The translations under genes and the position numbers were made by a program. From an uncultured Woeseiaceae bacterium (GTDB lineage Bacteria; Pseudomonadota; Gammaproteobacteria; Steroidobacterales; Woeseiaceae), in contig CALZMQ010000013.1 of assembly GCA_945788625.1 (NCBI GenBank), positions 5,360 to 69,359 on the forward strand: a stretch of 64,000 bases of DNA. The letters are read 5' to 3'. Below the pieces are notes generated by a model, which did no database searches, had not been told where the DNA came from, and saw only the letters and a program-made list of their open reading frames with translations. Below, piece after piece: positions 16,473 through 26,500 of this stretch. Each line of letters opens with the position of its first letter. The stretch's first letter is position 1.

Positions 16473-17315
16473 ATGTTCAAGAAGACGTACCAGGCTACCC
16501 ATCCAACGATGATCGACGGCATCAGCAATGAAGCGCTATGCGACCTGTACCAGGTCACGGAGCTGTTTGTGGCTGATGAGATCAGTCTCAACTACACGCA
16601 CAACGAGCGCATGGTCATCGGTGGCGCGGCTCCCGTGAAGTCGGTTGTGACCTTGCCCAATCAGTCCGAACCCGTGGCCGGTGCTCCGTTCCTGGAGCGG
16701 CGTGAACTTGGCGTGATTAACGTCGGGGAAGGCGCAGGCCAGATCGTTGTCGACGGAGAGACGCAAGCATTGAAGCCGCGCGACGGCCTGTACATTCCGA
16801 TGGGTAGCAAGGAAGTGACGTTTTCCAGTGACGACAGCAAGAAGCCCGCGAAGTTTTATCTCGCCTCGACGCCGGCACATGCGCGATTTGAACTCGTAAA
16901 GATCTCGATAAAAGAGGCGGTGCCCGTGAAACTGGGCTCGCTGGAAGAGTCGAACGATCGAACGATTTACAAGTACGTGGTGCCGGAGACATGCAAGTCA
17001 GCCCAGCTTCTTCTGGGTCTCACGATTCTCAACCCCGGCAGCGTCTGGAATACGATGCCGCCACATCTGCATGATCGGCGTTCAGAGGTGTACTTCTACT
17101 TTGAGCTTGGCGAAAACGAGCGTGTTTTCCACTTTATGGGCGAGCCGGATTCGATGCGCCACCTTGTAATGCACAACGACGAGGCGGTTATTTCGCCGCC
17201 GTGGTCGATTCACATGGGTTGCGGTAACAGCAACTATTCCTTTATCTGGGCGATGGGTGGCGAAAACCTCGACTACACCGACATGAACGTCCTGGATATA
17301 TGCCAGTTGAAGTAA
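16473..17315 (+). CDS. kduI: 5-dehydro-4-deoxy-D-glucuronate isomerase KduI
   Basis: A 280-residue cupin-fold isomerase. It converts 5-keto-4-deoxyuronate (DKI), released from unsaturated uronates, into 2,5-diketo-3-deoxygluconate (DKII). The zinc ligands match E. coli KduI: His198 and His200 ([10 protein letters not shown]), Glu205 and His247 (WSIHMGCG). The family signatures [18 protein letters not shown] and [11 protein letters not shown] are present and the length is normal. It is first in a tight run with a TRAP transporter and kduD; the next gene overlaps it by 16 bases. KduI is usually linked to pectin or glycosaminoglycan breakdown rather than alginate alone, so this sub-cluster may serve a second polyuronate. 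Confidence 0.95.
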   Translation: MFKKTYQATHPTMIDGISNEALCDLYQVTELFVADEISLNYTHNERMVIGGAAPVKSVVTLPNQSEPVAGAPFLERRELGVINVGEGAGQIVVDGETQALKPRDGLYIPMGSKEVTFSSDDSKKPAKFYLASTPAHARFELVKISIKEAVPVKLGSLEESNDRTIYKYVVPETCKSAQLLLGLTILNPGSVWNTMPPHLHDRRSEVYFYFELGENERVFHFMGEPDSMRHLVMHNDEAVISPPWSIHMGCGNSNYSFIWAMGGENLDYTDMNVLDICQLK

Positions 17316-18286
17316 ACAAGTCCGGGTTGCTCGTATGGCTCGCAAGCATGATGTTGCTTGCGGGTTGCGAGAGAGCGGGCAACCAGGAAGTCCTGACCCT
17401 GGCACATGGCCTGGATGAAGGGCATACCGTCCATAAAGCCATGGTGCTGATGGCAGAGCGTCTGTCCGAGTATTCGGGCGGGTCGATGCGCATCGATATT
17501 TACTCCGGCGGCCAGCTTGGTTCCGAGCGCGAGACGCTTGAGCTGTTGCAGATCGGCTCACTCGCAATGACGAAAGTCTCCGCGAGTCCGCTAGAGGGGT
17601 TTGTCCCCACACTGAAACTTTTCAGTATTCCCTACATTTTCGACGACCGTGATCATCACTTGCGCGTACTCGATTCAGAAATCGGGGCGCAGCTTCTAGA
17701 TTCACTGCAGGTCGCGCGGCTGAAGGGACTCGGTTACTACGATGCGGGTAGCAGGAGCTTCTACACCAACAAGCGACCGGTAGAAACTCCAGCCGACCTG
17801 GAAGGACTGAAGATTCGTGTGATGAAGAGCCAGACCTCTGTTCGCATGGTGGCTGAGCTCGGCGGGAGTCCAACGCCTATTTCGCTCGGCGAGATCTATA
17901 CCGCGCTGCAGCAGGGCGTCGTCGATGGCGCAGAGAACAACCCGCCTACGTTCCACCGCATGCGCCACTACGAGGCGGCAGGCTTCTACTCGCTGGATGA
18001 GCACACCTTTGTTCCAGACGTGCTGCTGATGAGCAAGCGCGTTTGGGACGAGCTGTCCGCCGAAGAGCAGGGCTGGTTGATGCGGGCGGTTCGTGAGTCG
18101 GTCGATTATCAGCGGCAATTGTGGCAAGCGGAGACAGAGCAATCACTCGAGGCGGTGAAGTCGGCTGGTGTCGTCGTCACCTACCCGGACAAAGCACCGT
18201 TTCGTGCAGCCGTCGAACCCATGAAAGCTGATTATGCTGGCACGGAAACCGGCGAGTTACTTGACGCAATCAAGAGCATGGAGTGA
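17300..18286 (+). CDS. TRAP transporter solute-binding lipoprotein (DctP family)
   Basis: A 328-residue binding protein. The lipobox LLAGC near residue 23 anchors it in a membrane as a lipoprotein. The DctP fold is clear: [37 protein letters not shown], the ligand-clamp region [25 protein letters not shown] and [17 protein letters not shown]. The arginine in KIRVM is the usual carboxylate-binding residue, so an acidic sugar is expected. Its start lies inside the end of kduI, and the two permease genes follow, so it probably delivers uronates or keto-deoxy sugars to them. Confidence 0.93.
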   Translation: MPVEVNKSGLLVWLASMMLLAGCERAGNQEVLTLAHGLDEGHTVHKAMVLMAERLSEYSGGSMRIDIYSGGQLGSERETLELLQIGSLAMTKVSASPLEGFVPTLKLFSIPYIFDDRDHHLRVLDSEIGAQLLDSLQVARLKGLGYYDAGSRSFYTNKRPVETPADLEGLKIRVMKSQTSVRMVAELGGSPTPISLGEIYTALQQGVVDGAENNPPTFHRMRHYEAAGFYSLDEHTFVPDVLLMSKRVWDELSAEEQGWLMRAVRESVDYQRQLWQAETEQSLEAVKSAGVVVTYPDKAPFRAAVEPMKADYAGTETGELLDAIKSME

Positions 18287-18293
18287 TTGATCG

Positions 18294-18770
18294 ATGAAAT
18301 TCACGGCAATGCTCGACAGAATTCTGCGGCTCGCGTTAGCCCTCCTGATGACAGCGATGGTTACATCAGTCGTCTGGCAGGTCCTGTCGCGATACCTGTT
18401 TGTCGTCCCGGCGGCATGGACAGAGGAGCTGGCGCGGTTCTTGTTGATATGGATCGGCATGCTTGGTGCAGCTTATGCCTATCGGCAGGGCAGCCACCTG
18501 GGAATTGATCTGCTGGCCAACAAGCTGACCGAGCGCGGAAAACAACGGCTGCATAGTATCGTGCACACCGTATGCCTGCTTTTCGTCGCGAGTGTACTGG
18601 TCGTCGGTGGCGGATTGCTGGTCTCCATGACGTGGGAGCTCAAACAGTACTCAGCAGCGATGGGCCTGCCAATTGCGTACGTTTACTCCGTCATCCCGGC
18701 AAGCGGCGTGCTCATTAGTCTGTTTGCTACCGAGGCGATCGTAAACGGATCTGCGAGACGGGAGAACTGA
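18294..18770 (+). CDS. TRAP transporter small permease (DctQ family)
   Basis: A 158-residue inner-membrane protein with four predicted helices and the family pattern VVWQVLSRYLFVVPAAWTEELARFLLIWIGMLGAAYAYRQGSHLGID. It pairs with the large permease. Its stop overlaps the next start by one base (TGATG), which indicates translational coupling. Confidence 0.93.
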   Translation: MKFTAMLDRILRLALALLMTAMVTSVVWQVLSRYLFVVPAAWTEELARFLLIWIGMLGAAYAYRQGSHLGIDLLANKLTERGKQRLHSIVHTVCLLFVASVLVVGGGLLVSMTWELKQYSAAMGLPIAYVYSVIPASGVLISLFATEAIVNGSARREN

Positions 18771-20065
18771 TGGAAATTGTCATTCTAATCCTCGTCTTCG
18801 CCGTGCTATTCGCCATTGGCGTGCCGATCGCTTTCAGCATCGGTGCTGCAACGATTTGTGCGTTTCTGTTTGCTGTCGACTTCATGCCGGCAGTAACCAC
18901 TGTTGCGCAACGCATGGCGGGTGGCCTGAACAGCTTCGCATTGCTTGCTATTCCATTGTTCATCCTCTCCGGCCAGTTGATGGCAAAAGGTGGAATCGCG
19001 CGTCGCCTTATCGATTTTTCCAAGGCATTCATCGGCATGTTCCCCGGTGGCCTGGCGTTCGTAAACGTCATTTCGTGCATGCTGTTCGGCGCAATATCCG
19101 GTTCCGCGGTGGCTGCCACATCGGCGATCGGCGGCTTCATGATTCCGGAGATGAAACGTGATGGATTTGACGGCGATTTCAGCGCTGCGTTAACGGCCAC
19201 CGCGTCCTCAACCGGACTGCTGATTCCACCGAGCAACATTCTTATCATTTACGCGGTTGCGAGCGGCGGAGTATCCATTGCCGCGCTATTCGTTGCGGGC
19301 TATCTGCCCGGTCTCCTGATGGGGCTGGCGCTGATGATTGTTGCTGCCGGCTATGCCCGGAAGCACAACATGCCGCGTGGAGCGCGCGTCAGCGTTAAGG
19401 AAGCCGCGCGCAGGACACTGGCGGCGCTGCCCAGCTTGCTGCTGGTAGTGATCGTAATCGGCGGTATTCTTGGCGGCGTTTTCACGGCGACGGAGGCGGG
19501 CGGTATTGCGGTAGTGTACTCGCTGATCCTGGCAGTACTCGTCTATCGCGAGGTGAAGCCCGCGGAGCTCACGGAGGTCCTCATCAAATCGGCGGAAACT
19601 ACCGCGATCGTGATGTTCCTGATCGGCACATCGATTGCGATGTCGTGGTTGCTGGCCTACGAGAACGTGCCCGCGGAGTTGGCAACTATCCTGCTGGATA
19701 TCAGCGACAACCCCCTGGTTCTGTTTCTGCTAATTAACCTGTTTCTGCTGGCGATTGGCATATTCATGGATATGACGCCGGCAGTGTTGATATTTACGCC
19801 AATATTTCTGCCGGTTGCCGTCGAGCTCGGAATGTCACCCTTGCATTTCGGCATCATGCTCATCATGAACCTGACCATTGGGCTGTGTACGCCCCCGGTA
19901 GGGAGCATCCTGTTTGTCAGCTGTGCAGTGGCAAAGACGAGTATCGGTAACATCGTACGACCGATGGCGCCAATGTATGTTGCGTTAATTGTCGCGTTGC
20001 TCCTGGTGACTTACGTGCCGGAAATCAGTGAGTCGCTGCCGCGCTATTTTGGATTGATTGATTAA
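18770..20065 (+). CDS. TRAP transporter large permease (DctM family)
   Basis: A 431-residue inner-membrane subunit with about a dozen hydrophobic segments. DctM signatures include GVPIAFSIGAATI, LLAIPLFILSGQLMAKGGIARRLI, FGAISGSAVAATSAIGGFMIPEM, SSTGLLIPPSN and MNLTIGLCTPPVGSILFV. With the DctP and DctQ proteins it forms a sodium-driven tripartite importer, placed between kduI and kduD, so an unsaturated or keto-deoxy uronate is the probable cargo. Confidence 0.94.
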   Translation: MEIVILILVFAVLFAIGVPIAFSIGAATICAFLFAVDFMPAVTTVAQRMAGGLNSFALLAIPLFILSGQLMAKGGIARRLIDFSKAFIGMFPGGLAFVNVISCMLFGAISGSAVAATSAIGGFMIPEMKRDGFDGDFSAALTATASSTGLLIPPSNILIIYAVASGGVSIAALFVAGYLPGLLMGLALMIVAAGYARKHNMPRGARVSVKEAARRTLAALPSLLLVVIVIGGILGGVFTATEAGGIAVVYSLILAVLVYREVKPAELTEVLIKSAETTAIVMFLIGTSIAMSWLLAYENVPAELATILLDISDNPLVLFLLINLFLLAIGIFMDMTPAVLIFTPIFLPVAVELGMSPLHFGIMLIMNLTIGLCTPPVGSILFVSCAVAKTSIGNIVRPMAPMYVALIVALLLVTYVPEISESLPRYFGLID

Positions 20066-20075
20066 GGAAATTGTA

Positions 20076-20870
20076 ATGCCTGATTCCAGCCTTTTTGATC
20101 TCAATGGCAAGGTAGCCCTTGTGACCGGTGCGACCCACGGATTGGGGATGGCGATGGCGAACGGCCTCGGTGCGGCCGGCGCAACCCTGGTCATCAACGG
20201 CAATTCTTCGCAGGAGAAGATCGACAAAGCTGTTGCTGCCTATTCCGATAAGGGTTTTGCTGCACATGGCTACCGCTTCGATGTTACGAATGAAGATGAA
20301 GTTGAGTCTGCCGTGGCGAAAATCGAAGACGAGATCGGGCCTGTTGACATTCTCGTCAACAATGCAGGAATCATCCGCCGTATTCCCATGCTCGAGATGC
20401 CGCTGGACGAATGGGAACTTGTCATTCGCACTGACCTCACGAGCGCATTCGTGGTATCGAAAGCCGTTGTTGGTCGAATGGTCGAGCGGAGGCGGGGAAA
20501 AGTCATCAATATCTGCTCAATGATGAGTGAGCTTGGCCGCGATTCAGTCGGCGCCTATGCCGCAGCAAAGGGCGGCCTGAAAATGCTGACTCGCAACATG
20601 GCGACCGAATGGGCCAGGCATAACGTTCAGGTCAACGGGATCGGGCCTGGCTACTTCGCAACCGAGCAGACGGCGCCAATTCGAGTCGAAGGCCATCCTT
20701 TTAACGACTTTATCGTTGGACGGACGCCGGCAGGGCGCTGGGGCGACCCGGATGATCTTCAGGGCGCCGCTGTATTTCTTGCATCGGAGGCCAGCAACTT
20801 CGTCAACGGTCAGATTATTTACGTTGACGGAGGAATCCTCGCGACTGTTGGCAAGCCGGCGGACGAGTAA
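20076..20870 (+). CDS. kduD: 2-dehydro-3-deoxy-D-gluconate 5-dehydrogenase KduD (SDR)
   Basis: A 264-residue short-chain dehydrogenase. The NAD motif is TGATHGLG (17-24), NNAG is at 95-98, and the catalytic residues Ser148, Tyr161 and Lys165 are all present. Family resemblance is to KduD, which reduces DKII to 2-keto-3-deoxygluconate (KDG). Enzymes of this type can also reduce the alginate product DEH. The ATG at 20076 has AAGGAAA five bases upstream; an in-frame ATG at 20058 lies in the previous gene. It is the last gene of the kduI-TRAP-kduD operon. Since the other SDR reductase of the island is broken, this may be the working one. Confidence 0.9.
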   Translation: MPDSSLFDLNGKVALVTGATHGLGMAMANGLGAAGATLVINGNSSQEKIDKAVAAYSDKGFAAHGYRFDVTNEDEVESAVAKIEDEIGPVDILVNNAGIIRRIPMLEMPLDEWELVIRTDLTSAFVVSKAVVGRMVERRRGKVINICSMMSELGRDSVGAYAAAKGGLKMLTRNMATEWARHNVQVNGIGPGYFATEQTAPIRVEGHPFNDFIVGRTPAGRWGDPDDLQGAAVFLASEASNFVNGQIIYVDGGILATVGKPADE

Positions 20871-20871
20871 T

Positions 20872-21012
20872 ACCCGTATTCGACGCGAATTGCCGCTGGT
20901 GTATTTCATGGCAATTTCCAGCACCGATCCGCGCAGGGCGCCCTACGGCAATGGAGGCGTGCGATACGACGACATTTTCATGGCCCCGGGCCGCACGTTA
21001 TCGTCCCCCCTT
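20872..21012 (+). pseudogene. C-terminal remnant of the 30.9-kb lipoprotein family
   Basis: Read in this frame, the 47 codons give RRELPLVYFM followed by YGNGGVRYDDIFMAPGR and SSPL. That matches the C-terminus of the lipoprotein at 30858-31703 (RRTLPLSSFM, YGNGGVRYDDIYMAPGR, TSPL). The stop codon after SPL is lost (TAT in place of TAG) and no start or upstream part remains. A second copy of that gene once ended here, between kduD and the convergent reductase gene. Confidence 0.85.
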
Positions 21013-21023
21013 TATCGAACGGA

Positions 21024-21902
21024 TTATCTTTCCAACTTCAGAAAATAATCCAGAATTTCAGGAACGTTACCATTGCCCATGCCGGCATCCACGGCGGCCT
21101 GGAGGTTTGCTGAGGTGCCTTCAGCAATCTGTGCCCGTGTATTCAAGTCCTCGACCATCTTGAGGAAATATCCGAGATCCTTGTTGGCATTATTGATTGA
21201 AAAACCGAGATCGCTGACGTTGTCCACAGCGTAGTTCTTGCAAAAATGCATGAACGGCGAGTTGGACGGGCCGGTCGACATGATGTCGAATAGCTGCTGG
21301 CGGTCGACTCCGGCGCGATCGGCGACCGCGAAGGCCTGTGACATCGCACAAACGGTGGTCATGCCCAAAAAGTTATTGATCAGCTTGGTCGTGTGGCCGG
21401 CGCCAAGCGCTCCCAGGTAGAAGACGTTTTCGCCCTGCATATCGAGGACCGGTTTGACCTTGTCGAATGTCTCCTGATCCCCGGCTGCCATGATGTTGAG
21501 CAGTCCATCCTTCGCATGAGCAGGTGTCCGGCCGAGTGGGGCATCAATCATGCCCGCGCCTTTCTTTGCGAGGTCTGCTCCAATCTTCTTGGTAGAGGAG
21601 GGAATCGACGTTCCGAAGTCGATCAGTACAGCGCCTTCTTTTACGCCGGCAAGGATGCCATCTTTGGCATAGACCAGTTTCTCAACCACGGCAGAGGTCG
21701 TAAGGCAAAGCATGATAATGTCGCTTGCTGCAGCAAGTTCGGCCGCGGATGCAGCCTCAGATCCGCCGCGCGCAACAACGCCGGCAACGGCATCCTTGTT
21801 GAGGTCCATTACGATGGGCTCAAACCCTTTCTTTTGCAGGTTTTCGACCATGTTGCCGCCCATGAGGCCGAGGCCTATGAAACCGATGACGGGTTTTGTC
21901 AT
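21024..21902 (-). CDS. Beta-hydroxyacid dehydrogenase (GarR/tartronate-semialdehyde reductase family)
   Basis: A 292-residue NAD(P)-dependent dehydrogenase. It has the N-terminal dinucleotide motif GFIGLGLMGGNM, the substrate-binding stretch DAPLGRTPAHAKDGLLNIMAAG, and the catalytic-lysine helix GHTTKLINNFLG. Relatives reduce tartronate semialdehyde, 3-hydroxyisobutyrate or related C3-C4 semialdehydes. Here it lies just downstream of kdgF, so it may act on a uronate-derived semialdehyde or on DEH itself. AGGAG lies eight bases before the ATG. Confidence 0.87.
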   Translation of the reverse strand: MTKPVIGFIGLGLMGGNMVENLQKKGFEPIVMDLNKDAVAGVVARGGSEAASAAELAAASDIIMLCLTTSAVVEKLVYAKDGILAGVKEGAVLIDFGTSIPSSTKKIGADLAKKGAGMIDAPLGRTPAHAKDGLLNIMAAGDQETFDKVKPVLDMQGENVFYLGALGAGHTTKLINNFLGMTTVCAMSQAFAVADRAGVDRQQLFDIMSTGPSNSPFMHFCKNYAVDNVSDLGFSINNANKDLGYFLKMVEDLNTRAQIAEGTSANLQAAVDAGMGNGNVPEILDYFLKLER

Positions 21903-21968
21903 TACTTTGGCTCCTGATGAATTAGTGTTCTGTTTGCCCGGTATGCGGCACCAGGATTCTCGGCCTGG

Positions 21969-22331
21969 CTAGTAGAGTTCTTCGGCGTCTGGATCTAGAA
22001 AGTCTTCACGAACCGGACTGAAAACGTCGATCAACACACCAGCCTTGCGACAAACGGCACCGTGATCGAGGTTGGGTTCGACATAGAAACTGTCGCCCGG
22101 CCCGAGCCGCGTTTCGACCCCGTCGATGACGACGTCGAATTCGCCACTCTCCACGTAGGTGGCCTGCGAGTGCGGGTGTGAGTGAACCGCACCAATTGCG
22201 CCAACATCGAATTCGACCTTGACCATCATGATGGAATCGTTATACCCGAAGACCTGGCGATTCAGCCCATCACCAGCGGCTTCCCTGGGCGTCTGAGTTC
22301 CCAACATAAATGCCTTGCTCTGTCGTTTCAT
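21969..22331 (-). CDS. kdgF: Unsaturated monouronate cupin KdgF
   Basis: A 120-residue single-domain cupin. KdgF speeds the conversion of 4,5-unsaturated monouronates from alginate or pectin to the linear keto form (DEH or DKI). The metal site is visible: HSHPHSQ at 50-56 and His90 in EPNLDHGAVC. The ending VFSPVREDFL is typical of the family. GGAGC lies seven bases before the ATG. It is transcribed with the reductase downstream. Its promoter region holds a cluster of FadR-type half-sites (22391-22451), which fits control by the adjacent regulator. Confidence 0.9.
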   Translation of the reverse strand: MKRQSKAFMLGTQTPREAAGDGLNRQVFGYNDSIMMVKVEFDVGAIGAVHSHPHSQATYVESGEFDVVIDGVETRLGPGDSFYVEPNLDHGAVCRKAGVLIDVFSPVREDFLDPDAEELY

Positions 22332-22390
22332 GTGCCAGCTCCGGTATTATTAATTAGCCCCAATGCGCCGATGCATTGTTCGCATCGTAG

Positions 22391-22451
22391 ATTGGTCAGG
22401 CGGATTTATCAACCAATATCGGATAATTGGTCCGTAACCGGTCGGACCAAT
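22391..22451. promoter_or_regulatory. Cluster of FadR/PdhR-type operator half-sites upstream of kdgF
   Basis: ATTGGT at 22391 and 22426 and ACCAAT at 22412 and 22446 form an ordered set. The last pair includes the spaced palindrome ACCGGTCGGACCAAT (22437-22451), which fits the ATTGGTnnnACCAAT form of FadR-subfamily operators such as that of PdhR. It lies between the regulator gene and kdgF. Confidence 0.7.
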
Positions 22452-22496
22452 CGTCCTGGAATGTGCCAGAATGGCGCCTGGCGGGGCGGGCGTCCC

Positions 22497-23258
22497 TTAC
22501 GCAGAACGTGTGTGCGCGACGCTGTCGAGGTATCGCTGCCTGCTCTCCGTGGTCTTCTTGCGAAGTTCCTCGAGCTCCTTCTCCTCGGTCACATCAATCA
22601 TTGAGCCGAGCAGACCCCTGAAATGTGCCTGCATTGCGTGTCTCGCAGCCGACGGGTCGCGCTCACGCAGCGCTTTCACGACATCCGCGTGTTCCGTGTG
22701 GCGGTGAGAGGCTTCTTCCACTGCGCAAATCGCCGCGTGAACCTCTCTTACGGCAGGCACCTCGGTGCGGATTTTCCAGAGCGATTCAACCACATACTTG
22801 ACGACGGCGTTACCGGACGCTGCCGCGATCGTGAGATGAAACTCCTGGTCGGCTTCAGCCGATGCCTCGCTAAATTGCGGGTCATCCTCAGACATAGTTT
22901 CAACCAGTTCGCTCAAGCGTCGCAGGGTCTCCTCGCTGATGTGCTTCGCGGCCAACGCCGCCGCCTCCGATTCGAATAAGAGCCGGGCTTCAGTCAGTTC
23001 GAACGCGGTAACGGTCGGCAGTCCCGAGCTGGCCTTCTCGGTGGGGTCAAGTACGTAGACACCGGAGCCCGTCTTGATGCTGATAAAACCCAGTGCCTGT
23101 AGTGCGATTTCGGCCTCTCGCACGGTCACGCGACTGACATTGAAGCGCTCTGCAAGCTCGCGTTCGCCAGGAATCCTGGTGCCGGGAGGAAACGCCCCAT
23201 CATTGATTAGCTTCATAATCTGATCGGCAACCGAGTGATAGAGCCGTTTTTCTGTCAT
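22497..23258 (-). CDS. FadR-subfamily GntR transcriptional regulator
   Basis: A 253-residue regulator. The N-terminal winged helix (about 5-72) has the GntR signature PPGTRIPGERELAERFNVSRVTVREAEIALQALGFISIKTGSGVYV. The C-terminal FCD domain (about 85-230) has the metal-site pattern with Asp/His residues (EFHLTIAAASGN and the late HRHTEHADVVKAL). It probably represses the island genes until an acidic sugar binds. Operator-like palindromes lie in front of this gene (23278-23292), between it and kdgF, and in front of the second TonB receptor. This supports autoregulation and a shared regulon, by inference. Confidence 0.9.
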   Translation of the reverse strand: MTEKRLYHSVADQIMKLINDGAFPPGTRIPGERELAERFNVSRVTVREAEIALQALGFISIKTGSGVYVLDPTEKASSGLPTVTAFELTEARLLFESEAAALAAKHISEETLRRLSELVETMSEDDPQFSEASAEADQEFHLTIAAASGNAVVKYVVESLWKIRTEVPAVREVHAAICAVEEASHRHTEHADVVKALRERDPSAARHAMQAHFRGLLGSMIDVTEEKELEELRKKTTESRQRYLDSVAHTRSA

Positions 23259-23277
23259 CGTCTGGTTCTCGCTTTAG

Positions 23278-23292
23278 ATCGGTAGGACCGAT
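23278..23292. promoter_or_regulatory. FadR-type operator upstream of its regulator gene
   Basis: ATCGGTAGGACCGAT is a perfect palindrome with three central bases, matching the YGGTnnnACCR core. It lies 20 bases before the regulator's start codon, which suggests autoregulation. Confidence 0.7.
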
Positions 23293-23455
23293 AAGACCTA
23301 TAGTCTATTCCAATTCAGTCGCAATAGTCTTCAGTTTGGCAACCAATTTCAAGTGATGGTTTTCCACGCGCAGCCTGTTCAGTCGCGATCGGCCTTGTTA
23401 CATATCCTAATGTTACATGTCATACCAATTAATGACAATTGGAATGCAAGAACGG

Positions 23456-23485
23456 TTGACACAGTGGTGTGAATTGGATTATAAG
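23456..23485 (+). promoter_or_regulatory. Promoter of the first TonB receptor
   Basis: TTGACA (23456-23461) and TATAAG (23480-23485) are 18 bases apart, a good sigma-70 promoter. An inverted repeat CCAATT...AATTGG lies just upstream (near 23425-23442). Transcription from here would exclude ATGs before about 23490 as starts. Confidence 0.7.
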
Positions 23486-23527
23486 GTCCGCACGATTCGA
23501 TTAATTCCAATGAATGGGGGGCTACAC

Positions 23528-26500
23528 GTGAAGAATCATCGCGTTCTATCTGGTTTGGTGCTGTCAATATCCGCACTGGTTTTCACACCGACGGTCATAG
23601 CGCAAGACGCTGACGACGAGGCAATCGAAGAGATCGTCACTGTCGGTATCCGCGGATCGCTCGCAGCTGCTATTGACCAAAAGCGAAATTCGGACAAGCT
23701 GGTCGAAGTCATTATTGCGGAAGACATCGGTAAGCTGCCTGATCAAAACCTCGCCGAGGTTCTTGAGAACATCACCGGTGTCCAGATTACGCGTACGGCC
23801 GGTGTCGGCACAGGCGTCCAGATTCGCGGCACCAACGCAAACCGCGTCGAAATCAATGGTGTTTCCACCGTGGGTTCGGGTGCGGGTCGCAGCGGCATCG
23901 ATTTCGAAGACGTCAACGCGTCAATTATTCATGCAGTCGAAGTAACCAAGGCACCTGATGCCACGACTATTGAAGGTTCTGTCGGCGGTACCGTTAACCT
24001 GAAAACGATCCGCCCACTTGAGCTCACAGAGACTTTGGGCTCGGTCAGACTTCAATACGAAGACAGCAGCCTGAGTACTGAAAGCATGACGCCAAGATTC
24101 GCTGGCGCATTCGGTGACAATTGGGATACCGACGCCGGTAGTTTCGGTTTTGTAATCAGTGGTAGTTATTCCGAACAAGAATCTGTGTCGTTCCGTCCTC
24201 GAACCGACCGTGACAACATCGGTAGGCCTCCCGGCTCTGACCCGGCTGAGTTTCTTGGTATTCAGTTCCTGGTTCAGGAGCAGGAGAACTTTGACTACGA
24301 AACTACCAATGTCTCTACAACCCTTGAGTGGGCACCGAGCGACACCCTGACGTTAAGTTTCGACGCTATCATCAATGAGCAGGAGCGCAGCCAGGATTCG
24401 TATCGCCTCCAGGCTTCGGGCATCAGTTCTTTCATCAACTCCAGTATTCCGACCGCATTTGAGACAGTTAATTTTGGTGTCGGCCCGGGTACCTTTCCAG
24501 CGGCATTGACTGGCAGCATTGGTCGAAACTCTATTAACGATGACAATGGCAATCTGCGTATGTCGAGTGATACAGGTTCTCGTGTCACGGACAGCGAAAT
24601 ATTTGCACTCGCGGCCGATTGGCAATTTAACGATCGATTGTCCGTAAGAGGTGAGTATGCGACGACAAGTTCGGATACGGTCAATCCCAACCTGAGTACG
24701 ACGCTGAATTTCCTCAATCCGAATGGTGGCCTGGTGTCGAGAATCGACTTTGATGACGGCGCGGGCAACAGTGGGCGAGTTAACGTTGCGCTGGCCGGGG
24801 CAATCGTAACTTTGCAGGACGCGATCGACAGCGTGCCCAATGCAACGGGTGGCTTTATTTACAACGATAACTCGACACCGTTTGCCTATGACTTGAGGGG
24901 ACGCTCACTCGCGTTTGGTATTGATGCCAATTCCCCGTATGCGCCGACATCTGCTCATTTACTCGATCCCAGCAACTACGTGCTCGATCAAGTGCAATTC
25001 GGCAACAATACAACGGACAATGCAGAAGACGCATTCCGACTCGACTTTAATTATGAGCTTGCGGACAGCGGCATAACCTCAGTCGATTTTGGTTACCGGT
25101 TCAACAATTCCTCCAGCAGATTTGAGGACATCGATGACAATATCGGCGGCTTCAGTCGGCTGGCAGACAGTCCTAATGGATCGCTATTCTCAGAACTCCT
25201 TGTCGCCGGCCCGAACAACTACGGCGATGCCGACGGCAGATCGCTGTTCATTGCCGACTTCCTGCTCCCTAATCCGGATCGTTCCTTCTCTGATCCGCAG
25301 GGTTTCATAGATATTCTGGAAGCGGCCCTGATCGCGCATGATCCGACGCCCGATCTTCTAAACCCATCATCGGATCAGAATGCGTTCTTCGATGTCGAAG
25401 AAGATACACATGCATTCTACGCCCAGGCCAATTTTGAGCAGGGCATCATCCGCGGCAATTTTGGTCTGCGGTATGTGGACACCGAAGTTACGTCGACCGG
25501 ATTTGGTCCAGCGGATGCCGGTACCGCCCGAGTGTTGGAGTCGACAAAAGGTAAATACGACTTCATGTTGCCACGTGTTAATCTCGTCGTCAGCCCGCGT
25601 GATGACTTACAGATTCGTGCCAGTTTTGGCACCGATATCCGACGCCCCAACTTTAACGATCTGGGTGGCTTTACCTTCGATTCTAGTGAGAATTCGGCGG
25701 TCAGACTCGGTAATCCGGCCCTCGAGCCGGAGGAAGTCGACTCCTTGGATATCTCGGTTGAATGGTATTTCGCGGATGCTGCGGTAGTCAGTCTTGCTTA
25801 CTTCACGAAGGATCGCACCAACATCTTTGGTCAAAACTTCGAAGGCGCCGCGATTCTGCCCAGTACGACCACGCCGAGCGGTTCCGAACGTGAGACGGAT
25901 CCATCCTGCCCAGGCGGCGGCATTTTCAATCCGGACGTCATTCCAAATGTCTTGGGTGATCCACTTCAGCCGGGTTTATGTGTTGACTTCACGCAACCCG
26001 CAAACGACCCGGATACGACCACGCAGAAAGGCATTGAGTTTGCATTCCAGTATGACTTGTCCAGCTTCGAAGATCGGCTCGGTTGGGCATCTGGCTTCGG
26101 TGTGCTCTTTAACTACACGAGCCAGGATTTCAGCGGTGGTTCGGTTGAGGATTGCACGTCGGGTCGCGGACTCAATGTCCTTGGCGATGTTTGCCAACCT
26201 CGGGGCCTGCTTGATTTCTCCGAAGATGCGTACAACCTCACGCTTTACTACGAAAAGTACGACCTGTCTGCAAGAATGCGCTACACCTGGCGTGACACGT
26301 TCCGTACCAACGACTTTGGCGGCGGCGCGAACACTAGTGGTAGTAGCACGTTTAGCTTCCCAGTCAATACGCTAGACAGGGCTCAGCTCAATGCCAGCGT
26401 AAGTTATGCAGTGCCTGTGGTTGAGGGCCTCACGCTTTCTCTGGAAGCTGTGAACCTTACCGAAGAGCCCATTTACCAACACTGTGTCGCCGAAACCGGC

